DNA from: Flavobacteriales bacterium
Lineage (GTDB): Bacteria > Bacteroidota > Bacteroidia > Flavobacteriales_D > Crocinitomicaceae
Direction of reading: 5' to 3'
Assembly: GCA_022361195.1 (NCBI GenBank)
Contig: JAKSBJ010000267.1
Location: 1-47,476 of the forward strand
DNA: 47,476 nt
Shown here: piece by piece, positions 8,415-15,901 of the stretch
How the letters are laid out: each line of letters begins with the position of its first letter
How positions within the stretch are numbered: position 1 is the first letter of the stretch
The notes under the pieces: generated by a model
The model's database searches: none
The model's input: only the letters and a program-made list of their open reading frames with translations
What the model was told of the DNA's origin: nothing
Position numbers and translations under genes: made by a program

Positions 8415-9353
8415 ATGAAAAGATATTTCTTTTTTCTTATTTCTATCGCATTTTTAACTTGCTGCGGAGATTCTACTCCAGAAAGTGAAGCGCCAGAAGC
8501 TTCGGAAGAAGCGGGAATGGCAGATAGCACTATTACAACAGAAGAAACTCAGACAGAGGAATGGAAAACATCAGATACGCTAGTTCCTTTCGAGCGTCAC
8601 GAATATGTTCAATCCAATTTTACAAGTCCGCAAATTGATTTCAGATTCCAATACCTCTATTACAAAGATGAACTAAACATCTATGAAGATTTGGAGATGC
8701 TCAATTCCATTGGAGTAATTAAAAAAGGAGAAAAAGTAGAAGTAATTGAAGAAGTTGGTGGTCGATACGTCGATGATGAAGGATTTCCAGGTTATATTAC
8801 AAAAGTCAAAACGGGCAACGGAACCGAAGGTTTTATTTACAATAACTATTTAATCCCTCTGCCCTACCCTCAAGAAGATCTTACCTATCCTCTTTTGAAT
8901 AACTATGCTTTGACTAATTTTCATATAGAAGATTCGGTCTTACAAAAGGGAGCTTTTTTCGGAGACCAAGCAATAGGGTATGAATCAGAATGGTCAGAAA
9001 ATTATTACACTTTTGAATCAGGCATTAAATTATCAGACAGTGAGGCGTATGAGACAATATCCAGAACACTTTTTGTTCCCCGACTTAATGGAATTCAAGG
9101 ATTATTTTTTCTTGACGCTTTAAACAATGAATTTGATTTAGTAGAGTTCACAGGTGGTTTTCCCGATGGAGAGTTTAAAGAATTTGAAATAGAAAAATGG
9201 GGATATTCTTCTTTGGAAAGCAAACTAAATCCTGACAGTATCCATCCTGCTGTTGAGTCGATTGATTTCTATTTTGGAGATGGATGTGGAGAATGGTACA
9301 GCGTTTTGGTGACCGAAGAAGGGGTAAAATTAGAAATAGGCGGAGGTTGTTAA
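8415..9353 (+). CDS. SH3-domain lipoprotein, function unknown
   Basis: 312 aa. It starts MKRYFFFLISIAFLTCCGDS: a short hydrophobic leader ending in a Cys pair (residues 16-17) followed by Gly-Asp-Ser, so probably a lipoprotein, though the lipobox is not textbook. Residues 20-60 are an acidic Ser/Thr/Glu linker. Residues 85-146 look like a bacterial SH3 fold (NIYEDLEMLNSIGVIKKGE, then a Gly-rich stretch ending EGFIYNNYL). The C-terminal half is not recognised. ATG at 8415 is preferred over an upstream in-frame start, which would fall inside the terminator stem. SH3 folds often bind cell-wall peptides, but no enzyme domain is visible here. Confidence 0.72.
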   Translation: MKRYFFFLISIAFLTCCGDSTPESEAPEASEEAGMADSTITTEETQTEEWKTSDTLVPFERHEYVQSNFTSPQIDFRFQYLYYKDELNIYEDLEMLNSIGVIKKGEKVEVIEEVGGRYVDDEGFPGYITKVKTGNGTEGFIYNNYLIPLPYPQEDLTYPLLNNYALTNFHIEDSVLQKGAFFGDQAIGYESEWSENYYTFESGIKLSDSEAYETISRTLFVPRLNGIQGLFFLDALNNEFDLVEFTGGFPDGEFKEFEIEKWGYSSLESKLNPDSIHPAVESIDFYFGDGCGEWYSVLVTEEGVKLEIGGGC

Positions 9354-9395
9354 GAACTATTTGATTCATCAAATAAGGAAACGAAGGAAAGCCAT

Positions 9396-9403
9396 TATAT
9401 TTG
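9396..9403 (+). promoter_or_regulatory. -7 box upstream of fabG
   Basis: TATATTTG, full consensus, 16 nt before the fabG ATG and overlapping the 10-bp palindrome TTTGATCAAA (9400-9409). No well-spaced TTG upstream. Confidence 0.5.
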
Positions 9404-9419
9404 ATCAAAATTTTAACGC

Positions 9420-10166
9420 ATGGGATTATTAGATGGTAAAGTAGCAATCATCACCGGAGCCTCTAGAGGAATCGGAAAAGCAATTGCTCAAACATTTGTT
9501 AACGAAGGGGCAAAAGTCGCTTTCACCTACTTATCTTCAGAAGAAAAAGCAAAAGCTTTAGAGGCTGAATTAACTGCAAATGGCGGAACAGCTAAAGGAT
9601 TTAAATCTAATGCAGCTGAGTTTGACGCAGCTCAAAAATTAGCTGATGCAGTAATGGAAGAATTTGGTCAAATTGATGTTTTGGTAAACAATGCCGGAAT
9701 TACAAAAGATAACCTCCTAATGAGAATGGGAGAAGAAGATTGGGATGCAGTAATCAACACCAACTTAAAATCTGCATTTAACCTTACAAAAGCGGTTTTA
9801 CGACCGATGCTTAAAGCTCGTAAAGGTTCAATCATTAACATGAGTTCTGTTGTTGGAGTTTCAGGTAATGCAGGACAAGCTAATTATGCTGCTTCCAAAG
9901 CAGGAATGATTGGATTCACAAAGTCCGTTGCTCAGGAATTGGGATCGAGAAACATTCGATGTAACGCTATTGCTCCAGGGTTCATTGAAACAGAAATGAC
10001 GGCTTCATTGGATGAATCAGTTGTCCAAGGTTGGAGAGATAGTATTCCTATGAAAAGAGGTGGTACTCCAGAAGATGTTGCTAATACAACTGTATTCTTA
10101 GCCAGCGATCTATCTGCTTACGTTACCGGACAAACGATCAACGTTTGTGGTGGTATGTTGACCTAA
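9420..10166 (+). CDS. fabG: 3-oxoacyl-ACP reductase FabG
   Basis: A 248-aa short-chain dehydrogenase that reduces 3-oxoacyl-ACP to 3-hydroxyacyl-ACP with NADPH in type II fatty acid synthesis. Marks: TGASRGIG (residues 13-20, Rossmann), NNAG near 89, catalytic Ser in MSSVVG near 141, YAASKAG near 154 with Tyr and Lys, and NVCGGM at the end. The length is exactly that of FabG. It appears to be a single-gene unit, away from fabD, acpP and fabF, which is common in Bacteroidota. Other SDRs can look alike, but the tail IPMKRGGTPEDVANTTVFLAS and the overall fit favour FabG. Confidence 0.94.
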   Translation: MGLLDGKVAIITGASRGIGKAIAQTFVNEGAKVAFTYLSSEEKAKALEAELTANGGTAKGFKSNAAEFDAAQKLADAVMEEFGQIDVLVNNAGITKDNLLMRMGEEDWDAVINTNLKSAFNLTKAVLRPMLKARKGSIINMSSVVGVSGNAGQANYAASKAGMIGFTKSVAQELGSRNIRCNAIAPGFIETEMTASLDESVVQGWRDSIPMKRGGTPEDVANTTVFLASDLSAYVTGQTINVCGGMLT

Positions 10167-10186
10167 ATAAAAATTTTAAAAAGAGC

Positions 10187-10226
10187 GCATAATGCTTATT
10201 TTTAGTTCAAAAAGTAAGCATTATGC
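10187..10226 (+). repeat. 17-bp inverted repeat covering a start codon
   Basis: Left arm 10187-10203, right arm 10210-10226, loop 6 nt. Sixteen pairs are Watson-Crick and one is T-G. The ATG of the DUF1801 gene (10223-10225) lies in the right arm. No T run follows, so it is not a normal terminator. A near-consensus -7 box, TATTTTTA (10197-10204), overlaps the left arm. Confidence 0.85.
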
Positions 10227-10582
10227 CTTTCAATTCTAAAGTCGATCAATTTCTATCAGAAAAAGATCATCCATTAACTGCCGAGATTAAAAAGGTCAGA
10301 GAGATTATTCTCGCAGTCAGTAATGACATCACAGAAGATATTAAGTGGAGTTCTCCCACATTCATTTATAAAGGGAACATGGCTTCTTATTTCATGAATG
10401 CCAAAAAGCACGTTAGTTTAATGTTTCACAAAGGAGCCTTTATCAAAGATGATTCAGGACTTCTAGAAGGAGATGGCAAAGAAGGACGTGTCGCTAAATT
10501 CTACGGTATGGACGATATTGAAAGTAAGAAAGCTTCTTTGGAGTTAGTCGTCAAAGAATGGATGAGAATGCAGGATAATTAA
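10223..10582 (+). CDS. DUF1801 family protein
   Basis: 119 aa, matching the YdhG/DUF1801 fold: an N-terminal LTAEIKKVREIIL-type helix, then ITEDIKWSSPTFIYKGNM, with the conserved W, P and Y, then HVSLMFHKG, and a C-terminal helix. Function in the family is unknown; some relatives act in frataxin-like iron handling or sit near regulators. The start MPFNSKVDQF is the only reasonable one; the next Met is at residue 53. Its ATG is inside a strong hairpin, so translation from long transcripts would be hindered. It is 56 nt downstream of fabG. Confidence 0.84.
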   Translation: MPFNSKVDQFLSEKDHPLTAEIKKVREIILAVSNDITEDIKWSSPTFIYKGNMASYFMNAKKHVSLMFHKGAFIKDDSGLLEGDGKEGRVAKFYGMDDIESKKASLELVVKEWMRMQDN

Positions 10583-10617
10583 TTTACGGTTCAATTCTTG
10601 ATTCAACAAACACTACT

Positions 10618-11544
10618 ATGATGAAGTATTTGATTTTTTTAATGGCTTTATTTCCGTTCATTACCAAAGGACAAGTGGTTTATGAGTCACTAAAAGTACA
10701 TCCTGACATACAGGGAGATGCTTTGCAATGGTCAGATTGGAATGATAGTTTGAGTCAAGCAGAAAAGGTTGATCTAATAAACAAAATTGTTCCATCTCCA
10801 TATCTCAAAAAATTTGACCTTCAAAAATTAAATCTGATAGACAGCTGTCATTTTATTGACTTTGATGGAGACCAACTTACTGACATTGTTTACAGTGGTC
10901 AATATAACACTAAGCTAAAAAAACCTATTTCTGTATTCCTTAAAAATAAAGGAGAGAGTTGTGAATTGGTATTCAAAGCTATTGGTCGTATAGCCTCTAT
11001 CAGGCGAATGCATGGACGTGTAAAAAAAGCAAAATTTATCATCCTTAATTCTGCCAATGAGGATCGTCACTACCATGAGATGACCTATTACTTCTTTGGT
11101 AAAAGACCTAGTGATTGGCCTGTTGAATCTGCAAAAAAATGGAATGCACAATTCAACTCTAAGGAGTTTGGTGCGACAAAGATTAAGCGTTTTGTGTATA
11201 TGAATAATACTCTTTTCCCTGAATCGATGGGTAATATGCCTTTTACCGTTTTTAGAGAAGACGCCTATTTGACCATTCATCCCGGTCCGCCAACAAATGC
11301 TGACTTCTCAGAAGACATCTCTGTTTTTAGTGATTTAGATGAAAAAGAAAATAAAGCCATTGCCTTGGTTGACGTCTCCACAAAAGTTCATGCCATAGGT
11401 TTTACCAAAGTAAATGGGCACATGTATTACTTTGTTCAACTTCAACTAAACAGCGCGGAGAAAAATTACTACAAAGGTATTGATTGCTTCACCTATGGTT
11501 GGTTAGATGCAGAATATGTTCGTTCAAACGGACGCGGTATGTAA
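10618..11544 (+). CDS. secreted protein of unknown function
   Basis: 308 aa with a signal peptide ending near GQVVYES. I do not recognise a family. Residues 80-95 read FIDFDGDQLTDIVYSG, resembling the Ca-binding turn of VCBS/FG-GAP repeats, but only one copy is seen. The C-terminal third (DAYLTIHPGPPTNAD to CFTYGWLDAEYV) has the pattern of a small beta SH3-like domain. Two ATGs stand in tandem at the start (10618 and 10621); either may be used. It ends 3 nt from the stop of the symporter gene on the other strand, with no room for a shared terminator. Confidence 0.68.
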   Translation: MMKYLIFLMALFPFITKGQVVYESLKVHPDIQGDALQWSDWNDSLSQAEKVDLINKIVPSPYLKKFDLQKLNLIDSCHFIDFDGDQLTDIVYSGQYNTKLKKPISVFLKNKGESCELVFKAIGRIASIRRMHGRVKKAKFIILNSANEDRHYHEMTYYFFGKRPSDWPVESAKKWNAQFNSKEFGATKIKRFVYMNNTLFPESMGNMPFTVFREDAYLTIHPGPPTNADFSEDISVFSDLDEKENKAIALVDVSTKVHAIGFTKVNGHMYYFVQLQLNSAEKNYYKGIDCFTYGWLDAEYVRSNGRGM

Positions 11545-11547
11545 TTA

Positions 11548-13116
11548 TTAGGCCTTAATATCTTTGATTTCCCCTTCCGAAGCAGCAATAACAGTTGCCA
11601 CAGAAGCATCCCCAGTTACATTTACGACAGTTCTACACATATCCAATATTCTATCTACAGGTAAGATAATTGCAATCCATGCAGGATTTAAACCTACCGA
11701 TGATAAAACAATCATCAGCATCACAATTCCTCCCGAAGGAACTGCAGCTGCACCAATTGATCCTAGTGTAGCTGTCATGACAATGATTGCCTGTTCTCCC
11801 AAGGTTAAATCAATCATGTGTAATTGAGCTAAGAAAACCACTGCTACTGCCTGATACAAACTTGTTCCATCCATATTAACTGTAGCCCCAATTGGTAAAA
11901 CAAAACTCGCAACTTGCGGCTTCACGCCTACTCCATCCTCAACGCACTCCATTGTTACCGGTAATGTTGCTGCTGAAGAGCTCGTTGAAAAAGCTAACAA
12001 TTGAGCTGGAGAGATTTTTTTCCAAAATTCGATATACCCAAAACGCTTAACAAAAATGCTGACCAACAGAGGGTACAATAGGATCATAAACAACAATCCT
12101 CCAACCACGACAAGTGCATATTGCCCCTGAGATAATAGAATATCATTAAGTGCAGTAATGGAACCAGCCATATTACATAAAGTTCCGGCCATTAGTGCAA
12201 AAACAAAAAATGGAGCTGCTTTCATAATAACATCTACCATTTTTAAGAAAACCTCATTAATTCCATCAAATACCTTAGTAACAGGTGCTGATTTCTCTTC
12301 CGGAACCATAATCATTGTTACACCAAAGAAGATTGCGAAAAAGATAACCTGCAGCATTAATTTTGGATTCCCTAAAGAGACAATTATATTATCAGGAACC
12401 ATATCTACCAAAGCTTCTAAAGGACCTCCGCTTTGTTTGTCTTTCATTGCTGTGGTAGCCTTATCTAACTTTGAATTTCCTGATTCAGAGTCAGCTTCCA
12501 TGGCGGTTAGAATGTCTACCAATTTTCCCATAGAACCTTCGGCTTCTTCTTTACCTAATATTTCTCGAAACTTTTGTAATTCTGATTTTTCCCCATCAAC
12601 AGGAGCTTCCATTAATTGAGCGACAATAGCGGCATTTTTAGGATCTTCTGCAGCTCTTAGATCATCTCCCTCTCGAAAATCAATGTCAGGCTCTGATTCA
12701 ACCCACAGTTCATAACTAATTCGGTTTTTAATACGTTCCTCCTCGGCAATAGCTTTTCCCGGCTGAAACATATTGACCAAAATTAAACCTACACTTACTG
12801 CCATTACGGTTGTAAACAAGTATGTTAACAAGGTTTTTAATCCCATTCGCCCTAATCGGGAAATATCTTTTAAACTTCCAACTCCAATAATAATAGAGAA
12901 TAAAACCAACGGAATGGCAATGAACTTCAGCATTCGGATAAAAATGGTTCCGAACGGTGCTACCCAATCTTTTGTAAACTGAACAGCCTGAACCCCTTCT
13001 CCTGTCTTTTCATCGTAATTAATTGAAATACAAATGTAGGCCCAGATAACACCTACAATTAACCCTATAATGATTTTCCAATGTAGTGCGAGGCCTTTTT
13101 TCTTTTTGTTGGTCAT
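11548..13116 (-). CDS. dicarboxylate/amino acid:cation symporter (DAACS)
   Basis: 522-aa inner-membrane transporter of the GltP/DctA/EAAT family, importing glutamate, aspartate or C4-dicarboxylates with Na+ or H+. Signature parts: the serine-rich STSSSAATLPVTMECVE (HP1) and GATVNMDGTSLYQA (the NMDGT motif), then GAAAVPSGG (HP2). The usual length is 420-440; the excess is a charged hydrophilic insert at about residues 125-235, between TM helices in the first half. Substrate residues in TM8 (DRILDMCRTVVNVTGD) are typical of acidic substrates. Start MTNKKKKGLALHW is sound. It is a single-gene unit facing a secreted hypothetical. Confidence 0.92.
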   Translation of the reverse strand: MTNKKKKGLALHWKIIIGLIVGVIWAYICISINYDEKTGEGVQAVQFTKDWVAPFGTIFIRMLKFIAIPLVLFSIIIGVGSLKDISRLGRMGLKTLLTYLFTTVMAVSVGLILVNMFQPGKAIAEEERIKNRISYELWVESEPDIDFREGDDLRAAEDPKNAAIVAQLMEAPVDGEKSELQKFREILGKEEAEGSMGKLVDILTAMEADSESGNSKLDKATTAMKDKQSGGPLEALVDMVPDNIIVSLGNPKLMLQVIFFAIFFGVTMIMVPEEKSAPVTKVFDGINEVFLKMVDVIMKAAPFFVFALMAGTLCNMAGSITALNDILLSQGQYALVVVGGLLFMILLYPLLVSIFVKRFGYIEFWKKISPAQLLAFSTSSSAATLPVTMECVEDGVGVKPQVASFVLPIGATVNMDGTSLYQAVAVVFLAQLHMIDLTLGEQAIIVMTATLGSIGAAAVPSGGIVMLMIVLSSVGLNPAWIAIILPVDRILDMCRTVVNVTGDASVATVIAASEGEIKDIKA

Positions 13117-13191
13117 AGCTGCTAATTTAATGATTTCCTGCTTAAGCTTTTGTGTTGGTCGCCCAATTGAAAAGCACCTTAATCATCCAAT

Positions 13192-13223
13192 GAAATATAA
13201 AATTGTCAATTGATTGTAGACAA
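13192..13223 (-). promoter_or_regulatory. candidate promoter of the symporter gene
   Basis: On the minus strand TTG (13223-13221), 21-base spacer, TATATTTC (13199-13192; 7 of 8 to TAnnTTTG). The inverted repeat ATTGTC (13202-13207) / GACAAT (13219-13224) covers the -33 element and may be an operator. The leader would be about 70 nt. Confidence 0.45.
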
Positions 13224-13224
13224 T

Positions 13225-13448
13225 GGCTCATTTTAGGTTCTTTACTCTGTTACATCAGGAGATAAGATTGGTGATTTGTGTCTTTCTCTTTTTAATACAA
13301 GAGACCAAAATACCGTGTACTCGCTTAGAACAAGACTGAAATGTAATTTGGTAAAAACCTCCATTTCTGCGAATAGTGTTTTTATCAAATGTCTTGTTCT
13401 GGCGCTCATAAACGGTGGTAAAGTCTCCGAATATAAAAATTGAAAGAC
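13225..13448. other. stretch without a recognisable gene
   Basis: Together with the symporter's upstream region this makes a gap of about 330 nt. Two short overlapping minus-strand reading frames are open here, but their translations look random, with no ribosome site and no motif. I see no tRNA or known RNA fold. A small RNA cannot be excluded. Confidence 0.4.
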
Positions 13449-13685
13449 ATGACAAAACAGCAAAAAATCAATCTACTCAATCAATTCATTAAGACTTCAC
13501 AAATTGAGCAAGCAATAGAAAATTTTGAAGAGAAACTCTCAGACTACAGAAGATTGGCGATTATTCAGAAAAAACGTTATTCGGTAGAATCTGAATTTGT
13601 TCTGATTGAAGAAACGCTTTCCATACTAAAGAGTCAACTACAAGACTTAATTGAACAATCTTTGAAATGGGAGGAATTAGAATGA
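13449..13685 (+). CDS. small helical protein, unknown function
   Basis: 78 aa from ATG 13449 (a TTG three codons upstream is also possible). Highly charged and probably two helices forming a coiled coil (IEQAIENFEEKLSDYRR ... EETLSILKSQLQDLIEQS). A GAAAG precedes the start by a few bases. No family recognised. It is followed by a 20-codon frame overlapping its stop as ATGA and then by a bidirectional terminator shared with rpsA. Codon use is like its neighbours, which supports it being real, but its small size keeps this moderate. Confidence 0.55.
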   Translation: MTKQQKINLLNQFIKTSQIEQAIENFEEKLSDYRRLAIIQKKRYSVESEFVLIEETLSILKSQLQDLIEQSLKWEELE

Positions 13686-13744
13686 CTGATACTCTATCAT
13701 ATTTCGACCGTGCTAAGCAGGACAAAAAAGTCAGAATAAACTAA
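13682..13744 (+). CDS. possible 20-residue ORF coupled to the upstream gene
   Basis: The ATG overlaps the previous stop as ATGA (13682-13685) and the frame runs 20 codons (MTDTLSYFDRAKQDKKVRIN) to TAA just before the terminator. The overlap is the only argument for it; chance is a real alternative. Confidence 0.2.
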   Translation: MTDTLSYFDRAKQDKKVRIN

Positions 13745-13750
13745 CTGAAC

Positions 13751-13786
13751 AAAAAAAGCCTCTCTCGATAACGAGAGAGGCTTTTT
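13751..13786. terminator. bidirectional terminator
   Basis: Perfect 10-bp stem GCCTCTCTCG (13758-13767) / CGAGAGAGGC (13772-13781), loop ATAA, with an A run on the left and a T run on the right. It serves the small plus-strand gene and rpsA on the minus strand. Confidence 0.92.
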
Positions 13787-13806
13787 AAATTTATAGAAAG
13801 AGTGGA

Positions 13807-15672
13807 TTACTCTCCAGCTTCTTCTTTTCCTTCCATTTCGGATTTCAAAGCAGATAACGCATCCAAATCACCTAAAGTAGATTTTTCGTTCGAATCGTTA
13901 ATTGCTTTAACCGCTTTACTTCCACCTCCAGAAGATTTCTTAGACTTAGAAGGTTTATCTTCTCCAGCCTCGAAAGTTCTAGTATGAGAAACAACAATTT
14001 TCTTAGCGTCTTTGTTGAACTCAATCACTTTAAAGTCAAGCGTTTCATCTAAAGTAGCGTTTGAACCGTCTTCTTTTCTCAAGTGTTTCTTAGGACAAAT
14101 TCCTTCAACACCGTGAGGTAATCCAACTACAGCTGCTTTATCTTTTTTATCCTCGATGATTGTTCCTTGGTGAGTTGATCCTTCAGAGAACATTTCCTCG
14201 AATACATCCCATGGATTTTCTTCCAATTGTTTGTGTCCTAAGGCAATTCTTCTGTTATCTCTATCTAACTCAAGAACAACAACTTCCATCTCGTCTCCTA
14301 CTTTACAGAATTCAGACGGATGTTTGATTTTCTTTTGCCAAGAAAGATCTGAGATGTGGATTAATCCATCAACACCTTCTTCTAACTCAACAAATACACC
14401 GAAGTTTGTAAAGTTTCTAACGATCGCTTTATGTTTAGAATCAACAGGATATTTCTTGTCGATATCTTCCCATGGATCTGGCATCAATTGTTTGATACCT
14501 AGAGACATTTTTCTTTCTTCTCTATCCAATGTTAAAACAACTGCTTCAACTTCGTCTCCAACTTTCAAGAAGTCTTGAGCCGAACGTAAGTGTTGTGACC
14601 AGCTCATTTCTGAAACGTGGATCAAACCTTCAACACCAGGAGCGATTTCGATGAAAGCACCATAGTCAGCCAATACAACAACTTTTCCGGTAACTTTATC
14701 TCCAACTTGAGTTTTCTCATCCAATGCATCCCAAGGGTGAGATTGCAATTGTTTCAATCCAAGTGCGATTCGTTTCTTATTATCATCGAAGTCAAGGATT
14801 ACAACATTGATTCTTTCATCCAATGTTACAATTTCCTCAGGGTGATTTACACGACCCCAAGAAAGGTCAGTGATATGGATTAGACCGTCAACTCCACCCA
14901 AGTCGATGAATACACCGTATGAAGTGATGTTCTTAACAGTTCCTTCCAATACCTGTCCTTTTTCAAGACCACCGATAATTTGTTTTTTCTGCTCTTCAAG
15001 CTCTGCTTCGATAAGTGCTTTGTGAGAAACAACAACGTTTCTGAATTCGTGGTTGATTTTTACCACTTTGAATTCCATGTTCTTTCCTACAAACTGATCG
15101 TAGTCACGGATAGGTTTAACATCGATTTGTGAACCAGGCAAGAAAGCTTCAATTCCAAATACATCTACAATTAAACCACCTTTTGTTCTACATTTTACGA
15201 AACCAGTAATAACCTCACCTGTTTTCAACACCTCATTAACTCGTTGCCAAGCTCTGTGTGTTCTTGCAGTTCTGTGAGACAATACTAATTGTCCGTACTT
15301 ATCTTCAAGTTGCTCCACAAAAACCTCAACAGAATCCCCAACTTTTAAATCTGGGTTGTATCTGAATTCGTTAATTGGAACTACACCTTCTGATTTGTAA
15401 TTTACGTTAATTACGATTTCTTTCTTCGTCATCGCGATAACGATACCATCAATTACTTCTTTCTCATTAATTGATGTTAAAGAGCCATCATAAACTTCGT
15501 TTAATTTAGCTACTTCTTCCTCAGAAAATCCGTCGTTTTCGTAAGCGAACCAATCGAATTCTTGCTTAGGAGCTTTTTTCTCTTCTTTTGGTTCTTGATT
15601 AGTTTCAGTTGCAGCTTGATCTACAACTTCTTCAGCTTTAGATTCAGCTGCTTCGTTTTCTTTATTTGCCAT
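13807..15672 (-). CDS. rpsA: 30S ribosomal protein S1
   Basis: 621 aa. It binds mRNA on the small subunit and helps initiation, which matters in Bacteroidota because Shine-Dalgarno sites are weak there. An acidic N-terminal tail (residues 1-45) is followed by six S1/OB repeats from about residue 60 to 550, with the best repeats reading GVFIDLGGVDGLIHITDLSW, GAFIEIAPGVEGLIHVSEMSW and GVFVELEEGVDGLIHISDLSW, each followed by a KRIALGLKQ-like strand. A Ser/Gly/Lys-rich linker and a short helical tail end it. It stands alone, with a consensus promoter 90 nt upstream (15768-15798) and a strong terminator. Confidence 0.97.
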   Translation of the reverse strand: MANKENEAAESKAEEVVDQAATETNQEPKEEKKAPKQEFDWFAYENDGFSEEEVAKLNEVYDGSLTSINEKEVIDGIVIAMTKKEIVINVNYKSEGVVPINEFRYNPDLKVGDSVEVFVEQLEDKYGQLVLSHRTARTHRAWQRVNEVLKTGEVITGFVKCRTKGGLIVDVFGIEAFLPGSQIDVKPIRDYDQFVGKNMEFKVVKINHEFRNVVVSHKALIEAELEEQKKQIIGGLEKGQVLEGTVKNITSYGVFIDLGGVDGLIHITDLSWGRVNHPEEIVTLDERINVVILDFDDNKKRIALGLKQLQSHPWDALDEKTQVGDKVTGKVVVLADYGAFIEIAPGVEGLIHVSEMSWSQHLRSAQDFLKVGDEVEAVVLTLDREERKMSLGIKQLMPDPWEDIDKKYPVDSKHKAIVRNFTNFGVFVELEEGVDGLIHISDLSWQKKIKHPSEFCKVGDEMEVVVLELDRDNRRIALGHKQLEENPWDVFEEMFSEGSTHQGTIIEDKKDKAAVVGLPHGVEGICPKKHLRKEDGSNATLDETLDFKVIEFNKDAKKIVVSHTRTFEAGEDKPSKSKKSSGGGSKAVKAINDSNEKSTLGDLDALSALKSEMEGKEEAGE

Positions 15673-15767
15673 TTTGGCGAAACATTTGTATCTCAGATTC
15701 CGATTATTCTGAGAGTGATTTTACTTATCCAACATCGGAAATTGGCCGATCTCCTTAAATCGGACCG

Positions 15768-15798
15768 CAAAGATAGGCTTTCCCTTTGGTTTAGCCAA
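15768..15798 (-). promoter_or_regulatory. rpsA promoter, Bacteroidota type
   Basis: On the minus strand TTG (15798-15796), 20-base spacer, TATCTTTG (15775-15768), full consensus. Predicted leader about 90 nt; it contains a 7-bp hairpin (arms 15691-15697 and 15708-15714). Confidence 0.75.
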
Positions 15799-15901
15799 AC
15801 TAATTGATTAAAAAAGAGAATTGGAAGAATTTTAGCATCCTTTAGCGATAGTTGAAAGCAATTTTTTGGCTAATTTTAACCTCCAATTTTATTTAAAAAT
15901 T

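Noticed and set aside
12158..12619. 153-codon frame antisense to the symporter gene
   Set aside because: Shadow of a well-supported gene.
13242..13463. Two overlapping short minus-strand reading frames
   Set aside because: No ribosome site, promoter or recognisable composition; low-quality translations. Treated as non-coding.
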